Below are positions 24,300 through 32,022 of a DNA stretch of 64,000 bases, in pieces (the first letter of the stretch is position 1; every line of letters begins with the position of its first letter). The position numbers were made by a program, and so were the translations under genes. The stretch is from assembly GCA_963846005.1 (NCBI GenBank), contig CAWJUH010000003.1, positions 186,001 to 250,000 on the forward strand, in the 5' to 3' direction. This DNA is from CAVSUR01 sp963846005. GTDB taxonomy: Bacteria > Actinomycetota > Actinomycetes > Streptosporangiales > Streptosporangiaceae. The notes under the pieces are model-generated. The model saw only the letters and a list, made by a program, of their open reading frames with translations, was not told where the DNA came from and did no database searches.

Positions 24300-25002
24300 T
24301 CATGGCCCGGTCTCGGGCAGGCCCTCCGCGGCCCGGTAGGCGTCGGCCGGCAGGTCGCGGACCCGGCCCGCGTCCCACGGCTGCTCCCACCCGCCGAGGG
24401 CGAGCAGCCGGTCCACGACCATCGCGGTGAAACCCCAGACCAGCATCGGACCGGCCTCGAAGGCGGGCCCGGCCCGGCCGGACGGGTGCCGGATGGTCAG
24501 CCGGTGCGCCGGGTCGGCCAGCTCGGCCACCGGCACCCTGGCTACCGCGGTGACCTCGTCCGGGTCGCCCGGCGCGACCGAGACCGGCACCTGCCACCAG
24601 GCCAGCACCGGGGTGACGGAAAAGCCGCTGGGCGGTATGAACAGCTCGGGCAGCACGCCCAGCACCTGCACGCCCGCCGGCTCCACGCCGGCCTCCTCGG
24701 CGGCCTCGCGCAGTGCCGCCGGCACCGGGCCGCCGTCGGCCGGGTCGATCGCGCCGCCGGGAAAGGCGGGCTGGCCGGCGTGCCCGGCGGATGGCGCGGC
24801 TGCGCTGCACCAGCAGCAGGTCGGGCCCGGCCGGGCCGTCGCCGAACAAGACCAGCACCGCGGACGGGCGGCCGCCGCCTGGCGGCGGCCGCAGTGCCGC
24901 CGGAACCTCCATCCGCTGCGCCGCCGCGGCCAGCCGGGTCAGCCAGCCCGGCGGCCCCGCAGACGATGCCGCGGCCGGGCCCGGCGGGCCCGCGGCGGTC
25001 AC
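24300..25002 (-). pseudogene. NUDIX hydrolase (CoA pyrophosphatase-like), frame-disrupted
   Basis: The start is a GTG at 25002 overlapping the nth stop (GTGA). The first frame reads through RMEVPAALRPPPGGGRPSAV to LLLVQRSRAIRR, then loses the homology. A +1 shift at the CCC run 24783-24785 restores HAGQPAFPGGAIDP and the NUDIX box GAIDPADGGP...LREAAEEAG, ending at 24300. The box and FPGG motif match the CoA/acyl-CoA diphosphatase subgroup. The whole is 703 bases, one more than a multiple of three. A single extra G would explain everything, so a sequencing error is as likely as a real mutation. nth plus this NUDIX gene is a common actinobacterial pairing. Confidence 0.8.
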
Positions 25003-25733
25003 GAGAACGGGCCCGTCTTGACCAGCTTGCGCGCCACTGCGGGGTCGGTCGGGCCCTCGCCGAACGAGGGGCACAGCGCGGCCAGCGGGCAGGCCCCGCA
25101 CGCGGGCCTGCGGGCGTGGCAGACCCGGCGCCCGTGCCAGATCAGCCGGTGCGACAGCATCGTCCACTCCGAGCGGGGGAACAGCGCCCCCACCTCCTGC
25201 TCGATCTTCACCGGGTCGTCCGCGGCGGTCCAGCCGAAGCGGCGCGACAGCCGGGCGAAGTGGGTGTCGACGGTGATGCCGGGCACTCCGAAGGCGTTGC
25301 CGAGCACTACGTTCGCGGTCTTGCGGCCGACGCCGGGCAGCGTGACCAGGTCCTTGAGCTTGCCCGGCACCTCGCCGCCGAAGCGCTCGCACAGCGCCTG
25401 GCCGAGCCCGATGATGCTGGTGGTCTTGGCCCGGAAGAACCCGGTGGACTGGATGATCTTCTCCACGTCCGCGCGGCCGGCGGCGGCGTAGTCAGCCGCG
25501 GTGCGGTACCGGGCGAACAGCACCGGGGTGACCAGGTTGACCCGCCGGTCGGTGCACTGGGCCGACAGGATGGTCGCGACCAGCAGTTCCAGCGGGCTGG
25601 TGAAGTCCAGCTCGCAGTGGGCATCGGGGTACAGCGCCGCCAGCTCCCTGTTGATCCGGCGGGCGCGCCGGACCAGCGCGGTCCGGGACGGCGCGGCGGG
25701 AAAGGCGGCCGGGGCGGCCGGGGCGGCGGGCAC
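24999..25733 (-). CDS. nth: endonuclease III (DNA glycosylase/AP lyase)
   Basis: A 244-residue base-excision repair enzyme that removes oxidised pyrimidines and cuts abasic sites. The helix-hairpin-helix is LPGVGRKTANVVLGN with catalytic K138. The second catalytic residue is D156 in VDTHFARLSRRFG. The C-terminal iron-sulfur loop has the exact C-x6-C-x2-C-x5-C spacing (CHARRPACGACPLAALC). The GTG at 25733 gives an Ala/Pro-rich leader of about 15 residues; a start nearer RRARRINREL is possible. The stop overlaps the NUDIX gene start. Confidence 0.95.
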   Translation of the reverse strand: MPAAPAAPAAFPAAPSRTALVRRARRINRELAALYPDAHCELDFTSPLELLVATILSAQCTDRRVNLVTPVLFARYRTAADYAAAGRADVEKIIQSTGFFRAKTTSIIGLGQALCERFGGEVPGKLKDLVTLPGVGRKTANVVLGNAFGVPGITVDTHFARLSRRFGWTAADDPVKIEQEVGALFPRSEWTMLSHRLIWHGRRVCHARRPACGACPLAALCPSFGEGPTDPAVARKLVKTGPFS

Positions 25734-26121
25734 GAGCTAAGCCTATGCAGTGCGGCCGGTGCCGCGCGGCCGGTGCAGTGCGGCCGGTGCAGTGCGGCCG
25801 GTGCCGCGCGGCCGGTGCCGCGCGGCACGCCCGGAGCGCGGCCGGCCCGGGGCGCGGCCGGGCCCGGGACCCGGCCGCCCGCGCGCGGGCGTTTGCAGCG
25901 AGATTCGACATGCCCGGCGGGCAGCTTGCGCCGGGAGATATTCTGGCTGGCGAGCCAGGCCGCGGGGACTCCCGGGAAGTCCGGTGCGGGCGTTCATGCC
26001 TGGGGCGGGATCAGGCCGTGGACAGCAGGCCGTGACAGTGAGCCATGACAGCGTGCGCGGACCGCGCAGGTGGCGGGCGGGAATAGCCTCGCCGAATCAC
26101 AGGGAACCGGGACGAGACCGT
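25734..26121. other. intergenic region containing a 14-bp tandem array
   Basis: 388 bases between nth and the membrane-protein gene on opposite strands. The nth-proximal part is a tandem repeat array, annotated separately. The rest (25830-26121) should contain two divergent promoters, but I see no clear -35/-10 pair and no gene. Confidence 0.45.
25747..25830 (+). repeat. tandem 14-bp repeat, about six copies
   Basis: The unit GC[AC]G[TC]GCGGCCGGT is repeated about six times in two alternating variants (GCAGTGCGGCCGGT and GCCGCGCGGCCGGT). It begins 14 bases upstream of the nth start, so it forms the nth 5' leader or promoter region. It is likely polymorphic by slippage. Confidence 0.75.
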
Positions 26122-27961
26122 ATGCGAATGCCAGGTACATCCGCGGGACGGGCCGCATCCGGCCGGGCGGGCACGCCGGCTCAGGCTGCTGGCCCGCAGG
26201 CCGGGCAGGCGGCCGCGGGCAACGGCAGCGCGGACCCCGCCCGGGCGGTGACCGAGGTCCCGGCCCCGGCCCCGGCCCCGGCCGAGCCCGAGCTCCGGGC
26301 CCCGGCCGAGCCTGAGCTCCGGGCCCCGGCCGAGCCCGAGCTCCCGGCCCCGGCCGAGCCTGAGCTCCGGGCCCCGGCCGGATCGGAGGCCCCGGCTCCG
26401 GCGGGCCAGGAGGAGGCCGGCCGGCACCGGCCGGCCCGAGCGCGGCCCGCGGCGGTGGCTGGCGGACCTGGCCGCGCTCGCCCGGCGGTCCCCGCAGCTC
26501 GCGGCCCGGCACTGGCTGGCCAGCCTGCTGCTCGCGGCGGGCATCGCGGCGCGGGTGCTGGCGCTGGTGGCCTACCGCCCGGCGCTGATCTACGTCGACA
26601 CGCTGAAGTACCTGTACCACTCGTGGAGCGGATCCGATCCGGTCGGCTACAAGCTGCCGCTGCACGTCATCTTGCTGTTCGGCAACCTCGAGCTGGTCGC
26701 GGTGGTCCAGCACCTGCTGGGCCTGGCCATGGCGGTCACGCTGTACGCGGTGCTGATCCGACGCGGCGTGGCCCGCTGGCTGGCCGCCATCGCCATCGCC
26801 CCGGTCCTGCTGGACGCCTACCAGCTGCAGTCCGAGCAGACGATCATGCCGGACGTGTGGCTGGAGGCGCTGATCGTGGCCGGCCTGGCCGTACTGGCCT
26901 GGCGGCAGGTCATCAGCACCAGGATCTGCGTCGCGGCCGGCCTGATCCTCGGCGCCTCGGCCACCATCCGGCAGATCGGCGAGGTGCTGGTCGTCCCGGC
27001 CGCGCTGTTCGTGCTGCTGGTGGCGGGCGGCGGCTGGCGCGGCCGGCTGCGCAAGACCGTCGCGCTGTGCGCGGCCTTCCTCGCGCCGGTGCTGTTGTAC
27101 ATGGCGGGGTCGTATGACCTGACGCATCACTTCAGCCTGTCCCAGAGCGGCTCGGCGTCGACCTACGGCCGGATGGCCTCGGCCGCGGATTGCGCGACGC
27201 TGAAGGTGCCGCCGGCGCTGCGGCCGCTGTGCCCCGCCGGGGCCGAGCACTATGTCGGCGCGGACCGGCTCGACCACGACAACAACTCGCCCGCCAAGAC
27301 GTTCATCCCGCCGCCCGGCGTCAGCCGGGCGGCGGCCATCGGCCAGTTCAACTCCGACGTGCTGGAGCAGCAGCCGCTGCGGGTGGCCGGCGCCTACGCC
27401 GCGGACGTGATCAAGCTGTTCGCGCTGCGCCGGGTCACCAGCCCGGGCGACACGCCGATCAGCCGCTGGCAGTTCCAGACCTTCTATCCGTCCTACCTGG
27501 ACGTCGAGGTAGGACGGGGCAACCTCATCGTGCTGGGTCTCAAGCAGCCCGGCGGCCCGGTGCTGTACCGCACCCTGGACCCGGCCTACGGCGGGCCGCG
27601 GGCCGCCGTAGACAAGCCGCTGGCCGCGTTCCTGCACTCCTACCAGCGCGATGGCGGCTACACGCCGGGACCGTTCCTGCTGCTCGCCTCGCTCGCGGGC
27701 CTGGCCGGCACGGCCTGCGCGCTGATGCTGCTCTTCCGCCGCCGCAGCGGCAGCTTGCAGGGCCAGCTGGCCCTCGGCAGCCTGCTGTTCTTCCTGACCG
27801 CGGCCGCTGACCTGCTGATCTCCGACCTGCCGGAGTTCTCCTGGCGCTACCAGCTGCCCGCGGTGGTCACGCTGCCGGTGGCCGGCGCGTTCGGCGTCGC
27901 CGCGCTGCTGCGATTCGGCCGGGACCGCCAGGCCGCCAGCCGGGCCCGCCAGGCCGGCTGA
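26122..27961 (+). CDS. polytopic membrane protein with proline-rich N-terminus, apparent frameshift
   Basis: The main frame from 26555 encodes 468 residues with about nine to ten membrane helices. Between the first two is a conserved acidic motif, YVDTLKYLYHSW. This topology resembles GT-C glycosyltransferases, but no family can be named. The 26555 GTG cuts into the first helix, since in-frame sequence upstream (RRWLADLAALARRSPQL, then WLASLLLAAGIAARV) belongs to it and has no start codon. The neighbouring frame from ATG 26122 supplies a plausible start and an AEPELRAP-repeat leader. A single extra base near 26415-26450 would join the two; total length is one more than a multiple of three. 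The repeat-rich DNA makes sequencing error plausible. Confidence 0.7.
26281..26376 (+). repeat. four 24-bp tandem repeats coding AEPELRAP
   Basis: Four units at 26281-26304, 26305-26328, 26329-26352 and 26353-26376 differ at single bases and each encode A-E-P-E-L-[RP]-A-P. They form the cytoplasmic leader of the membrane protein. Such low-complexity arrays expand and contract and are prone to assembly errors. Confidence 0.85.
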
Positions 27962-27982
27962 TCACGCACCAAGAGCGCCCGC

Positions 27983-28087
27983 TCACATGTCCCGGATCTC
28001 GAGGTAGCGCTTGACGTCGGGCAGCGACTGCACCACCGCGGCGAGAACCGCGGCGACCAGCGCGGCCGCGACCAGTTTGCCGATCAT
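27983..28087 (-). CDS. 34-residue membrane peptide of the hydrogenase operon (DUF6893-like)
   Basis: ATG 28087 to TGA at 27983 encodes MIGKLVAAALVAAVLAAVV followed by QSLPDVKRYLEIRDM. That is one hydrophobic helix followed by a conserved-looking SLPDVKRYLxIR tail. A GGAGGAGG ribosome binding site precedes it, and its ATG overlaps the TGA of the upstream gene (ATGA). The sequence resembles the actinobacterial DUF6893 small proteins as I remember them. It is the last cistron of the hydrogenase structural operon. A role in tethering or in electron transfer to the membrane is speculation. Confidence 0.75.
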   Translation of the reverse strand: MIGKLVAAALVAAVLAAVVQSLPDVKRYLEIRDM

Positions 28088-29535
28088 GTTCTGTCCTCCT
28101 CCGGATGCTGACCAGGCGGCTTCGCCGGGCCGATGGGCTCCACCTCGTCGGGGGCGAAATACAGGAACCGGCCGTGGAAGCGCTGCAGCTCGGCGGCCGG
28201 GTCGTCCTCGGGAAGCAGCGCCAGATGGGTCTGGCCGTCGACGTCACTGAGCACGGCCTCCACCACCGCCGCGCGGCCGGCCAGGAATAGGTCCTGGGCG
28301 TCGGCCCGGCGGCTGCCGGGGCGCATCAGCACCCGGCTGCCGCGGGCGACCCGGTGGCCCGCGATGATCACGGCGTCGGTCTCCGGCGAGACCGACGCGT
28401 CGGCGCCCGGATCCCACCACGGCACCGCCGGCCGGTCCGTGACCTGCGCGGGCCAGCCGTCCGCGGCCGCATTGCCGCCGGGAACACCGGGCTGCTGCGG
28501 CGCAGCGGGGAGGTAGCGGATTGCGCCGTGCAGCCGCTCGAGCATCTCGGCCGGCATGCCGTCCACCCGGTCGATCAGCCCGGCCGCGCGCGGGTCGGTA
28601 GCCCGCGCCTGCTGCTTCTCCGCTTCGGTCAGAGTGAGAGTGCGCAGCGTCAGGATCTCGTCGATCTCGGTCGCGTCGAACATCTCCCCGTCGCTCTCCG
28701 CGGCGATCTCCGGATGGTCGTACAAGATCACCGGCGAGGAGAGCACCAGGTCCTGGCCGCCCGGCGGCCCGGCCAGCACCGGCCAGGTCCCGGTGTTGAC
28801 GCAGGCGGCCACCTCGGCGGCGGCCCATTGCGGCGGGTCGGTCATGGACACGAAACGGCCGCCGGGCACCTCGATCAGGCTGTGCGCGGCGATCAGGGCG
28901 CAGCGCAGGCCGTCCTGCCGGACCGCCAGCGGACCCGCGGCGGCGGTGGTGTTCTCGACCCGCACCCGCAGCCGCAGCGCGCCGTAGGGCCCCGGCAGCC
29001 GCTGCGCGCTCAGCACGATCCGCCCGTCGACGGCACAGCAGGCCCGGAGCAGCCGTCCGGCCAGCGTGCCGCCGGCGCCCAGCAGGTCCTGCTCCGCCCG
29101 ATGTGCGGCGAGGCTGAAGTCCTGCTGGTGCTCGCGGTCCAGCAGCGCCGCGACCGGGACGCTCGCGGCCTGCTCCTGCTCGGCCGCCTCGTCCCAGCTG
29201 GTGTAGGTCGTCCCGGCCACGGTGAGCTCGGGCACCTCGCGCGCGGCACCGGGTCCCGGCGGGATCTCCTGCACGGTCCGCCGCTGCAGCCGCAAGAACC
29301 TGACCAGCACGCTCAGCTGCGCGTCCGGCGGGCATTCCAGCAGGCACTCGGTCTGGGTGGCGGACGGTTCGTGCGGGTCGACGGCCGCGTAACCGGGGGG
29401 CATCAGCACCCCGAACTGGAACCGGGCCTGGTTCTTCTGTGACTGCTGATGATAGGGATACAGCAGGTAGCCCTCGTACAAGATCGCGTCCGCGACCTTG
29501 CGGGCGTGCGCGAGACGGGCGGAGCCGGGGGTCAT
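28084..29535 (-). CDS. hydrogenase-operon protein of unknown function, 483 residues
   Basis: The start ATG 29535 overlaps the stop of the upstream gene. No membrane helices, signal peptide or cofactor motif are visible. The N-terminal region (ARKVADAILYEGYLLYPYHQ, then KNQARFQFGVLMPP) looks conserved and structural. The middle has a beta-rich section, and the acidic, proline-rich C-terminus includes RVLMRPGSRRADAQDLFLAG. I recall uncharacterised proteins of this size accompanying group 1h hydrogenases of actinobacteria, but cannot give a function. Tight coupling on both sides argues that it is needed in step with the hydrogenase subunits, perhaps for assembly or oligomerisation. Confidence 0.85.
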   Translation of the reverse strand: MTPGSARLAHARKVADAILYEGYLLYPYHQQSQKNQARFQFGVLMPPGYAAVDPHEPSATQTECLLECPPDAQLSVLVRFLRLQRRTVQEIPPGPGAAREVPELTVAGTTYTSWDEAAEQEQAASVPVAALLDREHQQDFSLAAHRAEQDLLGAGGTLAGRLLRACCAVDGRIVLSAQRLPGPYGALRLRVRVENTTAAAGPLAVRQDGLRCALIAAHSLIEVPGGRFVSMTDPPQWAAAEVAACVNTGTWPVLAGPPGGQDLVLSSPVILYDHPEIAAESDGEMFDATEIDEILTLRTLTLTEAEKQQARATDPRAAGLIDRVDGMPAEMLERLHGAIRYLPAAPQQPGVPGGNAAADGWPAQVTDRPAVPWWDPGADASVSPETDAVIIAGHRVARGSRVLMRPGSRRADAQDLFLAGRAAVVEAVLSDVDGQTHLALLPEDDPAAELQRFHGRFLYFAPDEVEPIGPAKPPGQHPEEDRT

Positions 29536-30185
29536 CGCGGCGGGTCCCCGGCCGCGGCGCCGGCCCGCGCCAGCAGCGCGGCGATCGTGGCGTCCCAGGT
29601 CGGCAGGGCGGCACCGGTCTTGAATCGGGCCAGCTCGTCGAAGGTGTCCAGGCTCATCTTGATCCACGCCGAGTGGGGGAAGTGCGCCTCGATGGCCTCC
29701 CGCCACAGCGCCACCGGCAACCGGTAGGACGCTTCCTTGCTCCACGGCACCTGGGTGACCGACAGCCGGCCGCCCTCGGCAGCGAAGATCGTCCCGCTGA
29801 ACAGCAGCAAAAGCGGCACCTCGCCATCCTGCAGGCCGGCGAAGTAGCGGGTGGAGCCGATCTCCAGGTCGTAGCTCAGCGGCACCGGCAGGTCGAGCTC
29901 GGTGCTGCCGGTGAACCCGGGCACCATCACCGACACCTGGGTGAACTGCAGCGGCTTGAGCGTGTCCGCCCACCGCCGGGTGTCGCCGAACAGGTCGTTC
30001 AGCCGCTGCGCCTCGGCGTCGGTGTACCGGCGCCGGCTCGGCTCGATCCTGATCTGGCAGCGCAGCGCGATGGCCTCGACCCGCTGGCCGCTCGTCTCGC
30101 TGATCCGCAGCAGCAGCGACATCGACGGGGTCACCGCGTACCGGTCCGCCCGCGCTCCGGTGCAGTCGAAGACGAGCTCGGCCAT
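29532..30185 (-). CDS. DUF6084-like hydrogenase accessory protein
   Basis: A 217-residue soluble protein from ATG 30185 (MAELVFDCTGARADRYAVTP). Features are a beta-rich N-terminal half with IEALALRCQIRIEPSRR-like content, an LNDLFGDTRRWADTLKPLQF segment, and a conserved aromatic motif VPWSKEASYRLPV before a helical C-terminus. It resembles DUF6084 proteins that I associate with actinobacterial [NiFe]-hydrogenase clusters; no biochemical role is known to me. The stop overlaps the start of the 483-residue gene, and its own start lies two bases after the DUF5947-like gene. Confidence 0.8.
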   Translation of the reverse strand: MAELVFDCTGARADRYAVTPSMSLLLRISETSGQRVEAIALRCQIRIEPSRRRYTDAEAQRLNDLFGDTRRWADTLKPLQFTQVSVMVPGFTGSTELDLPVPLSYDLEIGSTRYFAGLQDGEVPLLLLFSGTIFAAEGGRLSVTQVPWSKEASYRLPVALWREAIEAHFPHSAWIKMSLDTFDELARFKTGAALPTWDATIAALLARAGAAAGDPPR

Positions 30186-30187
30186 GC

Positions 30188-31015
30188 TCAGGCCTTCCCG
30201 AACGGACGGGCCCTGCCCCGCACGCCGGCGAGGAACTCGCCGATCGCGGCCCTGGCCTCGGCGCCGCCGTCGAAGCCGCGCCAGGTCAGCCGCATCCGGC
30301 CGGCCAGCTCGTAGCACACGTCCACCGGGACCAGGAAGTACTCCACCCCGGCGTCCGACCTGGACACCAGCACCGCCTCGACGTCGGGCTCGGCCGCGGC
30401 CAGCAGCGGGAAGTCCGCGGTGAGCTGGTCCCACGCGGCCAGGTCCAGGATGCACTCGGTGGCGCCCGCCGGGCTGGGGTAGAACCCGGTCACCTGGCCG
30501 CGCTGCGAGCTGCGCAGGAAGAAGGCCAGCCCGACCGGGATCTCGAACTGCTCCCAGCGCGGCGGCGGCAGGACGCGGTCCGGGTCCAGCAGGTACCGGT
30601 CCGGCACGGCGCGGTAGCGGCCCTGGCCGGCCCGAGGGTGGGTGAACAGCAGGTAGCAGGCCCGGCAGGCGCAGATAAGGCTGGCCGACTCCAGATCGGC
30701 TACATGACTGTGCTGCTCGGGAACCTCGGCCGCGCACAGCTCGCACTTCTCCGTCCCCGGGGCGGCGGCCGGCCCCGGGGACGCGACCTGAAACCGGGCC
30801 GCGTTGGCGGCAAAGGCCTGGGCCAGCGCCCCGGCGTCGGCGGGCAGCGCCGCCGCGGCCGCCGCAGTCACCGCGGGATCGGCGGGCACGGCCGGATCGG
30901 CGGGCACGGCCGGATCGGCGGGCACGGGAGCCGGGTCGGCGGCCGCAGCCGGCGGGTCCGCTCGCGGCGGGGCCGTGCCGGGGACGAACCGGCGCAGTCC
31001 CGTGCCTCCGGTCAC
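30188..31015 (-). CDS. DUF5947-like hydrogenase accessory protein with cysteine motifs
   Basis: A 275-residue protein from GTG 31015, overlapping the upstream stop (GTGA). After a low-complexity leader made of a repeated PADPAV unit there is a probable metal site. It comprises CELCAAEVPEQHSH, then CACRACYLLF, i.e. C-x2-C and C-x-C-x2-C with nearby histidines. The remainder is a soluble domain with CILDLAAWDQLTADFP and YFLVPVDVCYELAGRMRLTW. It resembles DUF5947 proteins of actinobacterial hydrogenase operons. Zinc or iron-sulfur binding is inferred from cysteine spacing only. Confidence 0.82.
   Translation of the reverse strand: MTGGTGLRRFVPGTAPPRADPPAAAADPAPVPADPAVPADPAVPADPAVTAAAAAALPADAGALAQAFAANAARFQVASPGPAAAPGTEKCELCAAEVPEQHSHVADLESASLICACRACYLLFTHPRAGQGRYRAVPDRYLLDPDRVLPPPRWEQFEIPVGLAFFLRSSQRGQVTGFYPSPAGATECILDLAAWDQLTADFPLLAAAEPDVEAVLVSRSDAGVEYFLVPVDVCYELAGRMRLTWRGFDGGAEARAAIGEFLAGVRGRARPFGKA
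30880..30936 (-). repeat. 18-bp tandem repeat coding PADPAV
   Basis: Three near-identical 18-base units (GATCGGCGGGCACGGCCG on the plus strand) encode consecutive PADPAV units in the leader of the DUF5947-like protein. This is probably a flexible linker, not a functional site. Confidence 0.7.
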
Positions 31016-31983
31016 GACCCGACCACCTCGGGCTGTGCTCCGGTGGCTGGCTCCGGCTGTGCCGCCATGGCGGCCTCCGGCTGTGCCGCCATGGCAGCCT
31101 CCGGCAGGGCGACCCGCACGCCCTGGCTGTCGGTCAGCAGCGGCAGCGGGTCCAGGTGCAGCGACGTGTCATCGAGCGACTTGCCCGCCAGCCGGATGTT
31201 GTAGCGCGCGCCGCACGCCGGACAGGTCAGCTCCTCGCGCTGCAGGGCACCTTCGGCCATAGATGCCCCGCACCGCGCGCACGCGTCGCGATAGGCGTAC
31301 AGGGTGCCGCGGACCGCGCACACCAGGACCGCGACGCCGGCGGCCGACGCACTGACCGGGCGCGCGCTCGGCGGGCCGACGTCCGGCAGGCGGACCCAGC
31401 TGACGGCGGATCCGCCGTCAGCCGGGCCGCCTGCCTGCCCTGCCCCCTCCGGTGCTGGTGCCGGGCGGCGGCCGATCTGCAGCAGCGGCGGCTCCGGCGC
31501 GGCCGTCATGCCCTCCACGACCACCTCGGCGACCTCCGGCGCGGCGTCCTCCACGGCGCTGCGGATGGCCAGTTCGACCGTGACCGTCGAGGACGGGCAG
31601 CCATGGCAGCTGCCCTCCAGCCGCAGCCGGGCCACGCCGCCGGTGACCCCGAGGTACTGCACCCCGCCGGCATGCGACCCGAGGTAGGGCCGGACCCGGT
31701 CCAGCGCCTGCTGGATCCGCGCGTCGACATCCAGCGGATGCAGGTCGTGCAGCAGCAGCAGCCCCTCGACCTGCGGGTCGTCGGCGATCTCGCGCAGCAG
31801 CGCGGCGCCCGCCTCGCCGTGGGAGGCCAGGATGGCCGTGATCGCGCCCAGGCCGTCCCCGTACAGGCCGACCAGCAGCCCGACCAGTTCCTCGGCGGCC
31901 CTGGCCGTGCCCTCACCGCCGGCGGCGGCGAGGACGCCGAGCAGCTCCTCGACCCGCGCGCCGGCCCGCTGGACTCCGGTCAT
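31012..31983 (-). CDS. NifU C-terminal domain fused to a Rieske-like domain with cysteine ligands
   Basis: A 323-residue protein. About 75-155 is the NifU C-terminal domain, with its scaffold motif GSCHGCPSS (C-x2-C), preceded by YLGSHAGGVQYLGV. About 180-285 has a Rieske-type fold pattern (VLVCAVRGTLYAYRDAC...G). Where Rieske proteins carry C-x-H and C-x2-H, this one has CARC and CPAC, so all four ligands would be cysteines. The tail repeats PEAAMAAQ. The NifU part suggests delivery or holding of an iron-sulfur cluster. The second domain could be a rubredoxin- or zinc-like site or an electron-transfer centre. It lies directly after the large subunit in the operon. Confidence 0.85.
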   Translation of the reverse strand: MTGVQRAGARVEELLGVLAAAGGEGTARAAEELVGLLVGLYGDGLGAITAILASHGEAGAALLREIADDPQVEGLLLLHDLHPLDVDARIQQALDRVRPYLGSHAGGVQYLGVTGGVARLRLEGSCHGCPSSTVTVELAIRSAVEDAAPEVAEVVVEGMTAAPEPPLLQIGRRPAPAPEGAGQAGGPADGGSAVSWVRLPDVGPPSARPVSASAAGVAVLVCAVRGTLYAYRDACARCGASMAEGALQREELTCPACGARYNIRLAGKSLDDTSLHLDPLPLLTDSQGVRVALPEAAMAAQPEAAMAAQPEPATGAQPEVVGS

Positions 31984-32022
31984 GAGACAGCGATCCGGAT
32001 CATGAACGAGCCATCCGGGGCA

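Noticed and set aside
22378..25392. 1004-codon minus-strand frame across nth, NUDIX, the IS remnant and the protease gene
   Set aside because: It strings together shadows of several genes. Only the short piece covering the first part of the NUDIX protein is real.
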